This document shows, in pieces, positions 43,840 through 51,786 of a stretch of DNA of 64,000 bases. Origin of the DNA: Deltaproteobacteria bacterium (GTDB taxonomy: Bacteria; Desulfobacterota; Desulfomonilia; Desulfomonilales; Desulfomonilaceae); the NCBI GenBank assembly GCA_023474025.1, contig JAMCYH010000130.1, positions 62,001 through 126,000 of the forward strand. The letters are read 5' to 3'. The position numbers and the translations under genes are program-made. Every line of letters begins with the position of its first letter. Positions within the stretch are counted from its first letter, which is position 1. The notes beneath the pieces were generated by a model. The model was not told where the DNA came from. It saw nothing but the letters and a program-made list of their open reading frames with translations, and searched no databases.

Positions 43840-45621
43840 TCAAGACTTCAAAATTCCTGTCACTCGCTTCTCAAGCGTCTTGGGAAGTATTAAGAATAGC
43901 CTGATAATTGCTCGTGACATAGCCACATAGAGAAGCTCTTTGGACCGATCCGAGTCGAGGTCATCTATGCCCACAATAATAACAATGGGGCTTTCAAGAC
44001 CTTTGAAAGAAGAAATGGTGGAGAATTTGACCGTATCCTTGTCTTTGCCGTTAGATTCCTTAGCCGTAATATCGCAAATCTTGAATCTAAATTTGTTTAG
44101 GGGTGTATCAGGAAAAGTGTTTTTAAAGGTGCGTCGAGACAATATTGAAATGCTCTCTCTTTGAATGCCCTCGCTTGCAAGTCCCCGAACTATTTGTCCC
44201 AATAGTGGGGGTATCTCCGGTTCATTGCCAAAATATTTGTAATCGACTGGAGGACCTGTAACTGATGACGTCAAGAATGGCGGCACATCAAATCCCACCA
44301 GTGTGCATGTGTCCTTACCAATATTTCTGGTATTTCGACAGTTGACCATAAGTGAAAACTGGGTGTGATAAGGGGATCTCTTTTCAATTTCAACTTGCAT
44401 TTCTTCTGGATTCATGTCTGAAAAGATTTTTTGGCCCTGAAGATCACCAAAGAAAGCCCAGCGTCCACTGCCCAATCCCCCTTTAAGAAATCCATCCATA
44501 ACGTCAAGATATCTGGGACGCATTAGATCCTGAGCCTCGTCAACCACTAAAACATCGAACAGGGACTCCTTACACTCAGACAATGCCAATTCGGCATAAT
44601 CAGGAAAAATCTCCTTAAAAAGTCGATCTTTCTGGTTTGAATCGTTTTCAGAAAAGACCTTCTTTTCTATTTCCTCGAATTCTTGCTTTAGTGGAGATTT
44701 TAAAACAACTTGCTCCATATAATGATGGAAGTGATCAACCGTGATTCTGTCAGAGAATTCGGATAGTTCGGAGTTAAGTTTGTTTGCCAATAGCCTGTTG
44801 AAGCACAACAAAAGAACTTTATCCCCTTTTCTGGCCTCTCTTTTTGCAAATTCAACCGCCAACACCGTTTTTCCTGTCCCGGCAGCTCCGGTAAAAAAGC
44901 TTCGCCGATTCCCTCGCAAACTTTCCAAACATCTGATCTGCTCAGTTGTAAATCTTAAGATTTCATCCTGAAGTTCTCGCGCGATGGATCCTTTTTTTAT
45001 GGAAAATTCAAAATCACCCCGAAGATATTGCACTAAAGATGTGATGGCCCTTTTTGAAGGACGTGATTTTGTCTCATTATACCAGGGGTGAATTTTCATT
45101 TTCTCATGGGTTTGTTTGGCGAGATTATTTAGAAAAACGCTTATAGGTCTTTCATTGTCCCTGATATTATAAATTTGCCATGGTTCAAAGTCGGGACCAG
45201 TCCTTTTGAATTCACATTGGGGGAAAATGACTCCCCATCCATACAGCAACTTGTTCAAAGAATGGGAATCCCCGAAGTGTTCCCTTAAAGAATTTCTCAA
45301 TGAGTGCATAGCATTACTGACCTGGCGTATAGGCCCTAGCGTATTTTGAACAACTGCGCCGTATTTGTTTCTGTATTCCCAGACTCCGTCTTTTCTGGAC
45401 ACCCGCCCAGACTTGACCTCAAGGCAGAATATTCCTGTCTTGGGGATCAACAGTAGGAAATCGATCTCACCATAGACCGTAGAAACGTGTCTGGATATTC
45501 CAAGGGAATGCAGACAAGTCCAGTCTTGAGTCTCCGGGTCATCCTTCAGCTTTTCAAAAACGTTCCGTTCTCCAGAACTCGAGACATCTTCAGAAAACAC
45601 AGGCGGAATCATATATGTCAT
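43840..45621 (-). CDS. NERD-nuclease / superfamily 1 helicase fusion
   Basis: 593 residues; GGGGG lies seven bases before the ATG. N-terminal NERD nuclease-like domain at ~15-130 with the restriction-like residues in YGEIDFLLLIPKTG and CLEVKSGRV. Then a UvrD/DUF2075-type helicase: P-loop FTGAAGTGKTVLA near 245, Walker B VLVVDEAQDLMRP near 370, and at the end SSFKGLESPIVIIVGI and YVAMSRAI, the UvrD_C_2 signature. Probably binds and degrades foreign nucleic acid; nuclease-helicase fusions of this general kind are known as single-gene phage-defence proteins. Likely co-regulated with the WYL gene downstream. Confidence 0.9.
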   Translation of the reverse strand: MTYMIPPVFSEDVSSSGERNVFEKLKDDPETQDWTCLHSLGISRHVSTVYGEIDFLLLIPKTGIFCLEVKSGRVSRKDGVWEYRNKYGAVVQNTLGPIRQVSNAMHSLRNSLREHFGDSHSLNKLLYGWGVIFPQCEFKRTGPDFEPWQIYNIRDNERPISVFLNNLAKQTHEKMKIHPWYNETKSRPSKRAITSLVQYLRGDFEFSIKKGSIARELQDEILRFTTEQIRCLESLRGNRRSFFTGAAGTGKTVLAVEFAKREARKGDKVLLLCFNRLLANKLNSELSEFSDRITVDHFHHYMEQVVLKSPLKQEFEEIEKKVFSENDSNQKDRLFKEIFPDYAELALSECKESLFDVLVVDEAQDLMRPRYLDVMDGFLKGGLGSGRWAFFGDLQGQKIFSDMNPEEMQVEIEKRSPYHTQFSLMVNCRNTRNIGKDTCTLVGFDVPPFLTSSVTGPPVDYKYFGNEPEIPPLLGQIVRGLASEGIQRESISILSRRTFKNTFPDTPLNKFRFKICDITAKESNGKDKDTVKFSTISSFKGLESPIVIIVGIDDLDSDRSKELLYVAMSRAIIRLFLILPKTLEKRVTGILKS

Positions 45622-46114
45622 CTGAAACCCCCAGCAACCAGTTACCTGAGCTTTGACATTGATTGAAGGTCTGGTGAATCTTTCATATTGTAATTTCCAG
45701 AGGTGCTTCCCCCTACAGAAAGCGCTGTTTGTCTATCTAGTCTCCACACTTTGGTCCAAAAACAATCCACGACAATCCATGCAGCGAGACGCCCCGTTAG
45801 TATGAGAAGACACATGTTCGTAATTCCGAGCAATACACATCGTGGACGGAATTTCTCATTATATACTCATGCCCTGTAGGTTATTGGCGCGCACATTGTT
45901 CAGTAATGTCAAGATAAATCAATGACACGGCATGTAATTTGGAAAACCTATATTTTTCTTGGCGCTGCCGTTGTCCCTAGATGAATTTTCGTATGGATAC
46001 ATAACTCTCTGTCACTAGGTTCTCTCTCTGCTACCCCCAGACTCTCATGACGGGGGCTGCTCTCTCTTTTGTTTCGGCGTTCGGAGTCCATTGTTTGTCG
46101 AATTGTGCGAATAA
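45622..46114. other. Non-coding region upstream of the NERD-helicase gene
   Basis: About 490 bases without a supported gene. Short open frames exist on both strands (for instance 45642-45833 and 45948-46169, minus) but lack ribosome-binding sites and sensible composition. Presumed promoter region. Confidence 0.4.
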
Positions 46115-46171
46115 GGGGACACAGATAAAAAATTTTTATGAATTGATTACATGCGTCCCCATTTGACACAT
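46115..46171 (+). repeat. Dispersed repeat copy C, palindromic (GGGGACACA...GCGTCCCC)
   Basis: GGGGACaCA (46115-46123) pairs with TGcGTCCCC (46152-46160) around an A/T-rich centre. The right flank 46152-46171, read on the minus strand, is identical to 20 bases of copy A at 29092. The element thus has terminal inverted repeats and an A/T-rich core like a small REP/MITE-type element. Confidence 0.6.
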
Positions 46172-46239
46172 ATTTTTACTATCATTGTGAAGCATGAGCG
46201 AAAAATCCGCCGCAAAGGCATGGAAAGAGAGGCAAGGCT

Positions 46240-46323
46240 ATGGAACTATTCTGGTTGTTGCTATTCTTTGGGCCAATGGGGTTGTTATATTGGTTGTTCT
46301 TTGGACATGGGGGCAATCGTTGA
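46240..46323 (+). CDS. Very small membrane peptide (27 residues)
   Basis: MELFWLLLFFGPMGLLYWLF then FGHGGNR and TGA. AGGCAAGG lies just before the ATG. Single hydrophobic helix rich in aromatic residues. An overlapping frame (46194-46520) also encodes a hydrophobic stretch but without a ribosome-binding site, so either or neither may be used. The next ~440 bases to 46765 carry only doubtful open frames, with no feature I can support. Confidence 0.35.
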   Translation: MELFWLLLFFGPMGLLYWLFFGHGGNR

Positions 46324-46765
46324 AAAGTTCAGTTCTGTTTGGGGCGGGTGGAGATCGATCCGCCCGCTCTCTTCTACTATGGAAATGGTCGAGTGCAGTG
46401 ACTTTCTGTAAGTTTGAGGTTGAAGAGGATGTAGGGTTCAGCTTCACGAACGAACTGGAAACTCTGGCATTGCTAACCCTAGATGCGGGACTTCTCGATC
46501 CAGGTTGCATAAATGCTTAAGGAGATGCAGCGAAGAAGGCCTGGAAGATCTACCAAGCAGAAGGCTGTGACCTATGTCCTCTCCTTTGCGAAAAATTTTT
46601 CTGGAATAGGAATTTATGGCTTGGCATTTTCTTTGGCTATCATTTATAAGACCCTGCTGCGTTTTGAGGTCGAGCCTCTCTTAAAGCGAAGGGAAAATAA
46701 TTATAAATGGTGTGATAGGTCCAACCCAAGGGATCAAGTCCCTAGATTAAAATTCTAATGTTTCA

Positions 46766-46912
46766 TTAAAGGTCGCCGCCTGTGGGGCCACCCATCCACT
46801 GCCCTTTTACATTGTCGTGGCTATCAAACATGGTACCGGTGCTCTCATCGTAGAAGCCGCGATAAGAGTTCTGTTTGTCAAAAAATTGGGCGCTGTCCGA
46901 ATTATCTCTTGT
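46766..46912 (-). pseudogene. Degraded copy of the FYD/YD-repeat secreted protein
   Basis: The last 48 codons of an open frame on the minus strand read SAQFFDKQNSYRGFYDES, TGTMFDSHDNVKGQW and end GGPTGGDL. This matches the intact small secreted protein at 28576-28821 (VRFYDKSNNPRGWYDRDTN, TTFDRNNRPTG) in motif order and spacing. The upstream part of the frame (to 47272) has no signal peptide and looks non-coding, so the copy is probably decayed at its 5' end. Confidence 0.55.
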
Positions 46913-47420
46913 CCATCCGTTATGAAGGGTAACATGGATCGAGACCAACATTGCCTTCTCCCTTCTCTGGAGGCTCATGGGTGCGGGGAGCAGGCGCCGG
47001 TGGACAAGGCCAGACGCGCAGTAAGTTCCTGGACCAGATAAAGAACTGGGATCAGCGCGATCTGTAGCCAGAGTAACCGGTACCCCCCATCGGGCCTCCG
47101 ATTGCGCAGTTGTAACGATGGGGCCTGCGTCGGTGTCGGCGAGCACAGCCATGCACCCTGGGTCGGTGATGAGAAAAATATGACTCAGCCGCGTCTGCCA
47201 AGCGCAGTCAGCAGCCGTGCAAGAGACCCCTTCTTTTTCGTTTCCGTCAGCCATCCTAACCTTCCAAAACATAGAAATTCAGCAATTCTGCCGTTTCCTG
47301 TCATTCTATCGACGGTTTCGGCCCGGAAGAAACGTGAGATATGCGAGGTGGTCGCTGTTCGTCCTATTTCTTGCCGGGAAAACCACGAACATGCTGATAT
47401 GATTCTCATGTCTCGTATCA

Positions 47421-47579
47421 GTGGATGAACCCAGGGAAGACTCTCGCACGTACGGACCGGATGGCCTTCTTCTTCGCGCCAAACTGGCCAAATCAGGCAT
47501 CGATACTTGTGCCAACGTGCTCACCGATGTTATAAGAGGAACCAGTTTTCTGATTTCCGGAAGGAGTATAATTGCATGA
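47421..47579 (+). other. Possible gene tail upstream of the TrmO-like gene
   Basis: A 52-codon frame with protein-like composition (DSRTYGPDGLLLRAKLAKSG and CANVLTDVIRG) ends in TGA overlapping the next ATG by four bases (ATGA), the usual sign of coupled genes. It is closed upstream by a stop at 47400-47402 and has only a GTG start without a ribosome-binding site. Could be the remnant of a truncated gene or chance. The stretch 46913-47420 before it has no gene I can support. Confidence 0.3.
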
Positions 47580-48085
47580 AAACATTATATTGCTTGATTC
47601 TGACGGTCTTTCTGGTAACGACGATAGCCTGGCAATCTAGTGGTGAGGTTTACTCGATCCAGCCTATTGGAAAGGTGGTCAAAGAATCGGGTAATGTCAA
47701 ACTCGAGATATTGCCAAAGTATCGAGACGCTTTAAAGGGGCTAGGAGATTTCTCACATATATACGTCATGTTTTGGTTCGACAAAAATGACACCCCGGAA
47801 AAAAGAGCAATACTTCAGGTCCACCCTCGTGGCAACAAGGAAAATCCTCTTACCGGTGTCTTCGCAACTCATGCCCCGGTTCGACCAAACCTTATTGGTT
47901 TGTCAATTTGCAAGATCAAATCCATAAACGGCTGCAACATCCTTGTGGATGACATAGACGCCTTTGATGGAACCCCTGTAATCGATATCAAACCCTACAG
48001 ACCGGGCTATGATTGTATCCCCAACGCCACTGTTCCCGACTGGGTTAAACAAATCCACAAAAAACAACCCCAGCCTAGGTCTTAA
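47576..48085 (+). CDS. TrmO/TsaA-fold protein with signal peptide
   Basis: 169 residues from the ATG at 47576 (GGAAGGAG upstream). The core matches TrmO (tRNA m6t6A37 methyltransferase, old TsaA/UPF0066): YSIQPIGKVV, LQVHPRGNKENPLTGVFATH, RPNLIGLSICKI and DAFDGTPVIDIKPYRPGYD. The N-terminus, however, is a clear Sec signal peptide (MKTLYCLILTVFLVTTIAWQ then SSGEV) directly joined to the fold. Cytoplasmic TrmO uses SAM and tRNA, neither expected in the periplasm, so the exported form probably does something else (inference). Followed by a strong terminator. Confidence 0.85.
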   Translation: MKTLYCLILTVFLVTTIAWQSSGEVYSIQPIGKVVKESGNVKLEILPKYRDALKGLGDFSHIYVMFWFDKNDTPEKRAILQVHPRGNKENPLTGVFATHAPVRPNLIGLSICKIKSINGCNILVDDIDAFDGTPVIDIKPYRPGYDCIPNATVPDWVKQIHKKQPQPRS

Positions 48086-48105
48086 AGAACCTGAAATTGC
48101 TAATT

Positions 48106-49512
48106 CTAACGGGAAAATTTCTGCCGGGGGCCTGTCTTCAGGCCCCTGTTTTTGCATTCAAAGAAGAGAAATACCAATATCCCCAAACCAATCGTCAAAA
48201 AGCCCCAGAGTGAAGCTAGCGGCCGGGTCACAATGGAGAAGTAGATAATCCACGAATTTCCCAAGATAAAAAGGATGGGGGTCACGGGATATCCGAAAGT
48301 CCTGTAACCTGGGCTCACTGATGGGAGCTTCAATCGGGTGCGGACCAGACCAATTACCGCTAACGAAGTGAAAATTGATAATGTGAAACCAATATAAATT
48401 AATAGCCTGTCAAATGACGCTGTTAATACCATAGCAACAGCAATACCGCCCTGAAGAAAAATGGAGTGCGCGGGGGTTCCATGTGCGGAGTCGACTTTCC
48501 CGAAGAGCCTGAAAAACAAGTTGTCACGAGCCATTGCATAGTATACTCGAGGCCCAGTCATGATCATTGCGCTTAAAACCGACAATAAAGCCAGCGAGAT
48601 GCAAGCGCTAAAATATATGCTGATACTTTCACCGAATAGTGCTATCGCAGATTTGGACCCCACTTCGATAACCTGGCTTAGAGCCTGTTGTGGCAGAGAA
48701 TAAATAAATACGATGTTTAATAGAAGATACAGAGTCACCACAATAATCGTGCCCAAAACAAGCGCGAACGGCAGGGTAATTTCAGGCTTTTTTATCTCAC
48801 CACCCAAATAGGCAGCGGCATTCCATCCGCTGTACGCAAAAGATACAAAGATTAGAGATACAGCGAACTTGCCGTTAAACAAATCCCAAAGGCGCCATTC
48901 TCCCGAAAAATTCGTCGTTGATCCGCGTCCAATAAGAAATGCTGACAGGATAAAAATTATGATCACGCATAGTTTGAAAATTGTTAGCGCATTCTGAACC
49001 TTACTCCCAAAAATCACGCCGAGATAGTGTATCCCCGAAACTAAAATGATAGCCGCAATTGAAACCGCAATAGGAAATGACAGAGTCATTAAATGAATCC
49101 CACAAGGGGCGAATATAATCAGGGGGCCTTCAGGCATCCCGAGAGTTTGAAATAAATAGGCCGAAAATGCTATGGAGGCTGCTGCAATTGGCGCAGAAAA
49201 TCCAACTAGAAGAGAAACCCATCCCGACAGGAAGCCCATTAATCTTCCGAATTGCTCCCTGAGATATACGTATTCACCTCCAGCTTTGGGGAAAATAGCT
49301 CCCAACTCTCCGTAAGAAAATGCTCCGCACAACGCGAACAATCCCCCCATGACCCAACAAATCAACACGGAATACGGATTCTGGAGTTCACTGGCGATCA
49401 GACCTGGCGTGGTAAATATCCCTGTGCCTATCATGTTTGCCACAACCACGATGGTTGAGGAAAACAGACCGAGTTCCCTTCTCAGCGGGGCTCCAATATT
49501 AATTTCAGACAT
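48106..49512 (-). CDS. APC-family amino acid permease
   Basis: 468 residues, almost entirely hydrophobic with about twelve transmembrane segments. The first helix carries the APC substrate-binding motif IVVVANMIGTGIFTTPGLI, followed by LFALCGAFSYGELGAIFPKAGGEYVYLRE, typical of L-type/serine-threonine exchanger-like permeases. Inner membrane; takes up or exchanges amino acids, specificity unknown. Its 3' end overlaps a terminator that serves the convergent TrmO-like gene. The UDP-glucose dehydrogenase gene ends 59 bases upstream on the same strand. Confidence 0.88.
   Translation of the reverse strand: MSEINIGAPLRRELGLFSSTIVVVANMIGTGIFTTPGLIASELQNPYSVLICWVMGGLFALCGAFSYGELGAIFPKAGGEYVYLREQFGRLMGFLSGWVSLLVGFSAPIAAASIAFSAYLFQTLGMPEGPLIIFAPCGIHLMTLSFPIAVSIAAIILVSGIHYLGVIFGSKVQNALTIFKLCVIIIFILSAFLIGRGSTTNFSGEWRLWDLFNGKFAVSLIFVSFAYSGWNAAAYLGGEIKKPEITLPFALVLGTIIVVTLYLLLNIVFIYSLPQQALSQVIEVGSKSAIALFGESISIYFSACISLALLSVLSAMIMTGPRVYYAMARDNLFFRLFGKVDSAHGTPAHSIFLQGGIAVAMVLTASFDRLLIYIGFTLSIFTSLAVIGLVRTRLKLPSVSPGYRTFGYPVTPILFILGNSWIIYFSIVTRPLASLWGFLTIGLGILVFLFFECKNRGLKTGPRQKFSR
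48127..48153 (+). terminator. Rho-independent terminator of the TrmO-like gene
   Basis: GGGGCCTG (48127-48134) pairs perfectly with CAGGCCCC (48139-48146), loop TCTT, followed by TGTTTTT. It lies inside the last codons of the convergent permease gene. Confidence 0.85.
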
Positions 49513-49571
49513 TTCCTCATGCCTGCTATGTGCGTGGCACAGCGGTGTAGACGAAAGGAGAATTCAAATCT

Positions 49572-50945
49572 CTAAATTCGGGATAAAGAAGGTCTCCCAA
49601 TTCTATGCACTGAAAAGCCAATCTCATACAATTTCTGATGATCCAGCAAGTTCCTGCCATCGAAAATAAACGCGGGTTTTTCCATGCTGTCATATATTCG
49701 CTTGTAGTCCAACGTCGAGAATTCATTCCAGTCAGTAGCTATGACAACCGCGTGCGCACCCGATGCCGCTTCATAGGGATCGGTTTCCAGCGAAAACTGA
49801 CCAGCATAATCGCCCAACTCTTGTGCTGCGCCTTCAAGCGCCTTTGGGTCATGTATGGCGAGGACAGCCTTTTCGTCCAGTAGAGCTTGACAAACATTTA
49901 TAGCCGGTGATTCTCTTACATCCCCTGTGTCTGCTTTGAATGAAAAACCGAATATAGCGATTCTTTTTCCAACTATAGTGTTAAACATATTAGTAATTAT
50001 GAGATTGACAAACCTTCTTTGCTGATATGAATTGATTTCAACCACCTGTTCCCAATACCGGGCTACTTCGAACAAACCATAATTTTCGGCTATATATGTA
50101 AGGTTTAAAATGTCCTTTTTAAAGCATGATCCTCCGAATCCGACACCTGCCTTGAGAAATTTGGGCCCGATTCTCGAATCCATTCCAACGGCTTTGGCCA
50201 CCTCTTCAATGTCCGCGTTTGTTTTTTCACAAAGCGCAGAAATAGTATTGATCGAGGATACCCTCTGCGCTAGAAAGGCATTGGCCACGAGTTTGGAAAG
50301 TTCACTTGACCATACGTTAGATGTAATGATTCTTTCTTCCGGAATCCAGTGTCTATAGATATCAACTACTTGAAGCATAGCAGCTTGGCCTGATTCGGTC
50401 GGTCTAGCGCCGATAAGCACTCGATCGGGATGTTCCAGGTCATGTATAGCACTGCCCTCCGCAAGGAATTCCGGGTTGGAAACGACCTCGAAATGAATCC
50501 CCTTGTCGTTTGAATCGAGAATTCTTCCTATGGCGGCGGCTGTTTTTACTGGAAGCGTACTTTTCTCAACCACTATCTTACCGGTTGAGCTTGCTTTAAG
50601 AATCTGTCGAGCAGTCTGTTCCCAATATTGCAGATCGGCCGCTTTCCCCGCCCCTAATCCAAAGGTTTTTGTTGGAGTATTTACACTAACGAAGATGATA
50701 TCGGCTTGATCAATATGACCATCCACATCTGTACTAAAAAATAGGTTCTTTCCTAAAGCTTCCGCAACTATTTCAGACAAACCCGGTTCATAGATAGGAA
50801 GGTTCCCAGAGTTCCATTGCTGTATTCGGTCGTGGTTTATATCCACAACCACCACTCTGTAATCAGGACAGTGGTGAGCTATGACAGCCATGGTAGGGCC
50901 ACCGACATAGCCGGCCCCAATACACAAAATATTTTTCTTAAACAT
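49572..50945 (-). CDS. UDP-glucose 6-dehydrogenase, animal-type
   Basis: 457 residues from the ATG at 50945 (GGAG eight bases upstream; the frame continues to 50966). NAD-binding ILCIGAGYVGGPT at the N-terminus, VSVNTPTKTFG, the catalytic cysteine at residue 274 in GFGGSCFKKDILNL, and FGFSFKADTGDVRES. It oxidises UDP-glucose to UDP-glucuronate for surface polysaccharides. Many stretches (SSELSKLVANAFLAQRVSSI; KFLKAGVGFGGSC) resemble the animal enzyme, in which the catalytic cysteine is residue 276, more than E. coli Ugd (~388 residues). UDP-GDP-mannose specificity not excluded but less likely. Confidence 0.9.
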   Translation of the reverse strand: MFKKNILCIGAGYVGGPTMAVIAHHCPDYRVVVVDINHDRIQQWNSGNLPIYEPGLSEIVAEALGKNLFFSTDVDGHIDQADIIFVSVNTPTKTFGLGAGKAADLQYWEQTARQILKASSTGKIVVEKSTLPVKTAAAIGRILDSNDKGIHFEVVSNPEFLAEGSAIHDLEHPDRVLIGARPTESGQAAMLQVVDIYRHWIPEERIITSNVWSSELSKLVANAFLAQRVSSINTISALCEKTNADIEEVAKAVGMDSRIGPKFLKAGVGFGGSCFKKDILNLTYIAENYGLFEVARYWEQVVEINSYQQRRFVNLIITNMFNTIVGKRIAIFGFSFKADTGDVRESPAINVCQALLDEKAVLAIHDPKALEGAAQELGDYAGQFSLETDPYEAASGAHAVVIATDWNEFSTLDYKRIYDSMEKPAFIFDGRNLLDHQKLYEIGFSVHRIGRPSLSRI

Positions 50946-51060
50946 TAGTCGTCTCCAATCGAACATATCGGATCGGGACAGTCCCCCAGAAAAGAAAATG
51001 GGCCTTTAATCCCTAAAATTTAAATATAAAAACAATGAGACTCTAAAAAGTCAGGAGGAA

Positions 51061-51714
51061 CTATTTGTTCTTGATGCCATCCAACAGGCTTTTGGCCTCA
51101 TCATCTAACCCCAACTTCGAGTATTGATCCAAAACCCGTTGAGCAGCCAATCGTGCCGCTTTATAATTTCCAAGACCTATGTAGGATCGAGCTTTATAAA
51201 GCTCTTTCTCCCCAAGTTTTTTTTCACATTCCCGAGTTTTTTCTTCGGCCTTTTTACCCCATTCTCCGGGGTCCGCCGATTCCGAGACCACCTTAAAGGC
51301 TTTTATGGCCTGTTTTACGACGGTATTGTCAAGATCAGTGCCTTTTATTTGTTTAAAATAAGCCATCCCTATTTGATATTTCGCTCTGGAAGCCTCTTTA
51401 TCGCCTGGGTAGAGTTCCAGGAATTGCAAATAACGGGCTATGGCTTTGTCATAGGAATTCTGATCGTAAAATGCATCCGCTATCGCCATATAAACCTGAG
51501 GCATTTTCTTGAACTCTGGAAATCCCGATTTTAAACGTTCGAGAATATTTACCCCATCTTGATAGCTCTTTTCCTTTATTTTCTGTTGCCCCTCGCTGAA
51601 TAATTGTTCCGGAGTGGGATTTTTCTCTTTTACCTCTGATGCCCACCAGGAAGGGCAACCGGAGATGAAAGCTAAGATAAAAAACACTGAAAGGAATCGT
51701 ACCAGGGAATTCAC
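51061..51714 (-). CDS. bamD: BamD/YfiO-like outer-membrane lipoprotein
   Basis: 217 residues, GTG start with GAGGAC upstream. Lipoprotein signal peptide with lipobox FISGC (C20). The mature part is tetratricopeptide repeats: PEQLFSEGQQKIKEKSYQDG, YMAIADAFYDQNSYDKAIARYLQFLELYPGD-type repeat and KARSYIGLGNYKAARLAAQ. This fits BamD, the essential lipoprotein of the beta-barrel assembly machine, though other TPR lipoproteins share the pattern. It lies between the UDP-glucose dehydrogenase and polyprenyl synthase genes on the same strand. Confidence 0.75.
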   Translation of the reverse strand: MNSLVRFLSVFFILAFISGCPSWWASEVKEKNPTPEQLFSEGQQKIKEKSYQDGVNILERLKSGFPEFKKMPQVYMAIADAFYDQNSYDKAIARYLQFLELYPGDKEASRAKYQIGMAYFKQIKGTDLDNTVVKQAIKAFKVVSESADPGEWGKKAEEKTRECEKKLGEKELYKARSYIGLGNYKAARLAAQRVLDQYSKLGLDDEAKSLLDGIKNK

Positions 51715-51786
51715 TCTAAGATGTCCTCACGAAAAACTAACGTATTGCGATGTTTATCAATTCCGCATACTTATGTCAAGAAGAGG

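Noticed and set aside
46194-46758. Two plus-strand frames (108 and 81 codons) right of repeat copy C
   Set aside because: The first has a hydrophobic stretch but no ribosome-binding site; the second has unconvincing composition. Kept only the 27-codon peptide as a low-confidence alternative.
49520-49560. TGGCAC sequence resembling the -24 part of a sigma-54 promoter
   Set aside because: No TTGC at the proper distance.
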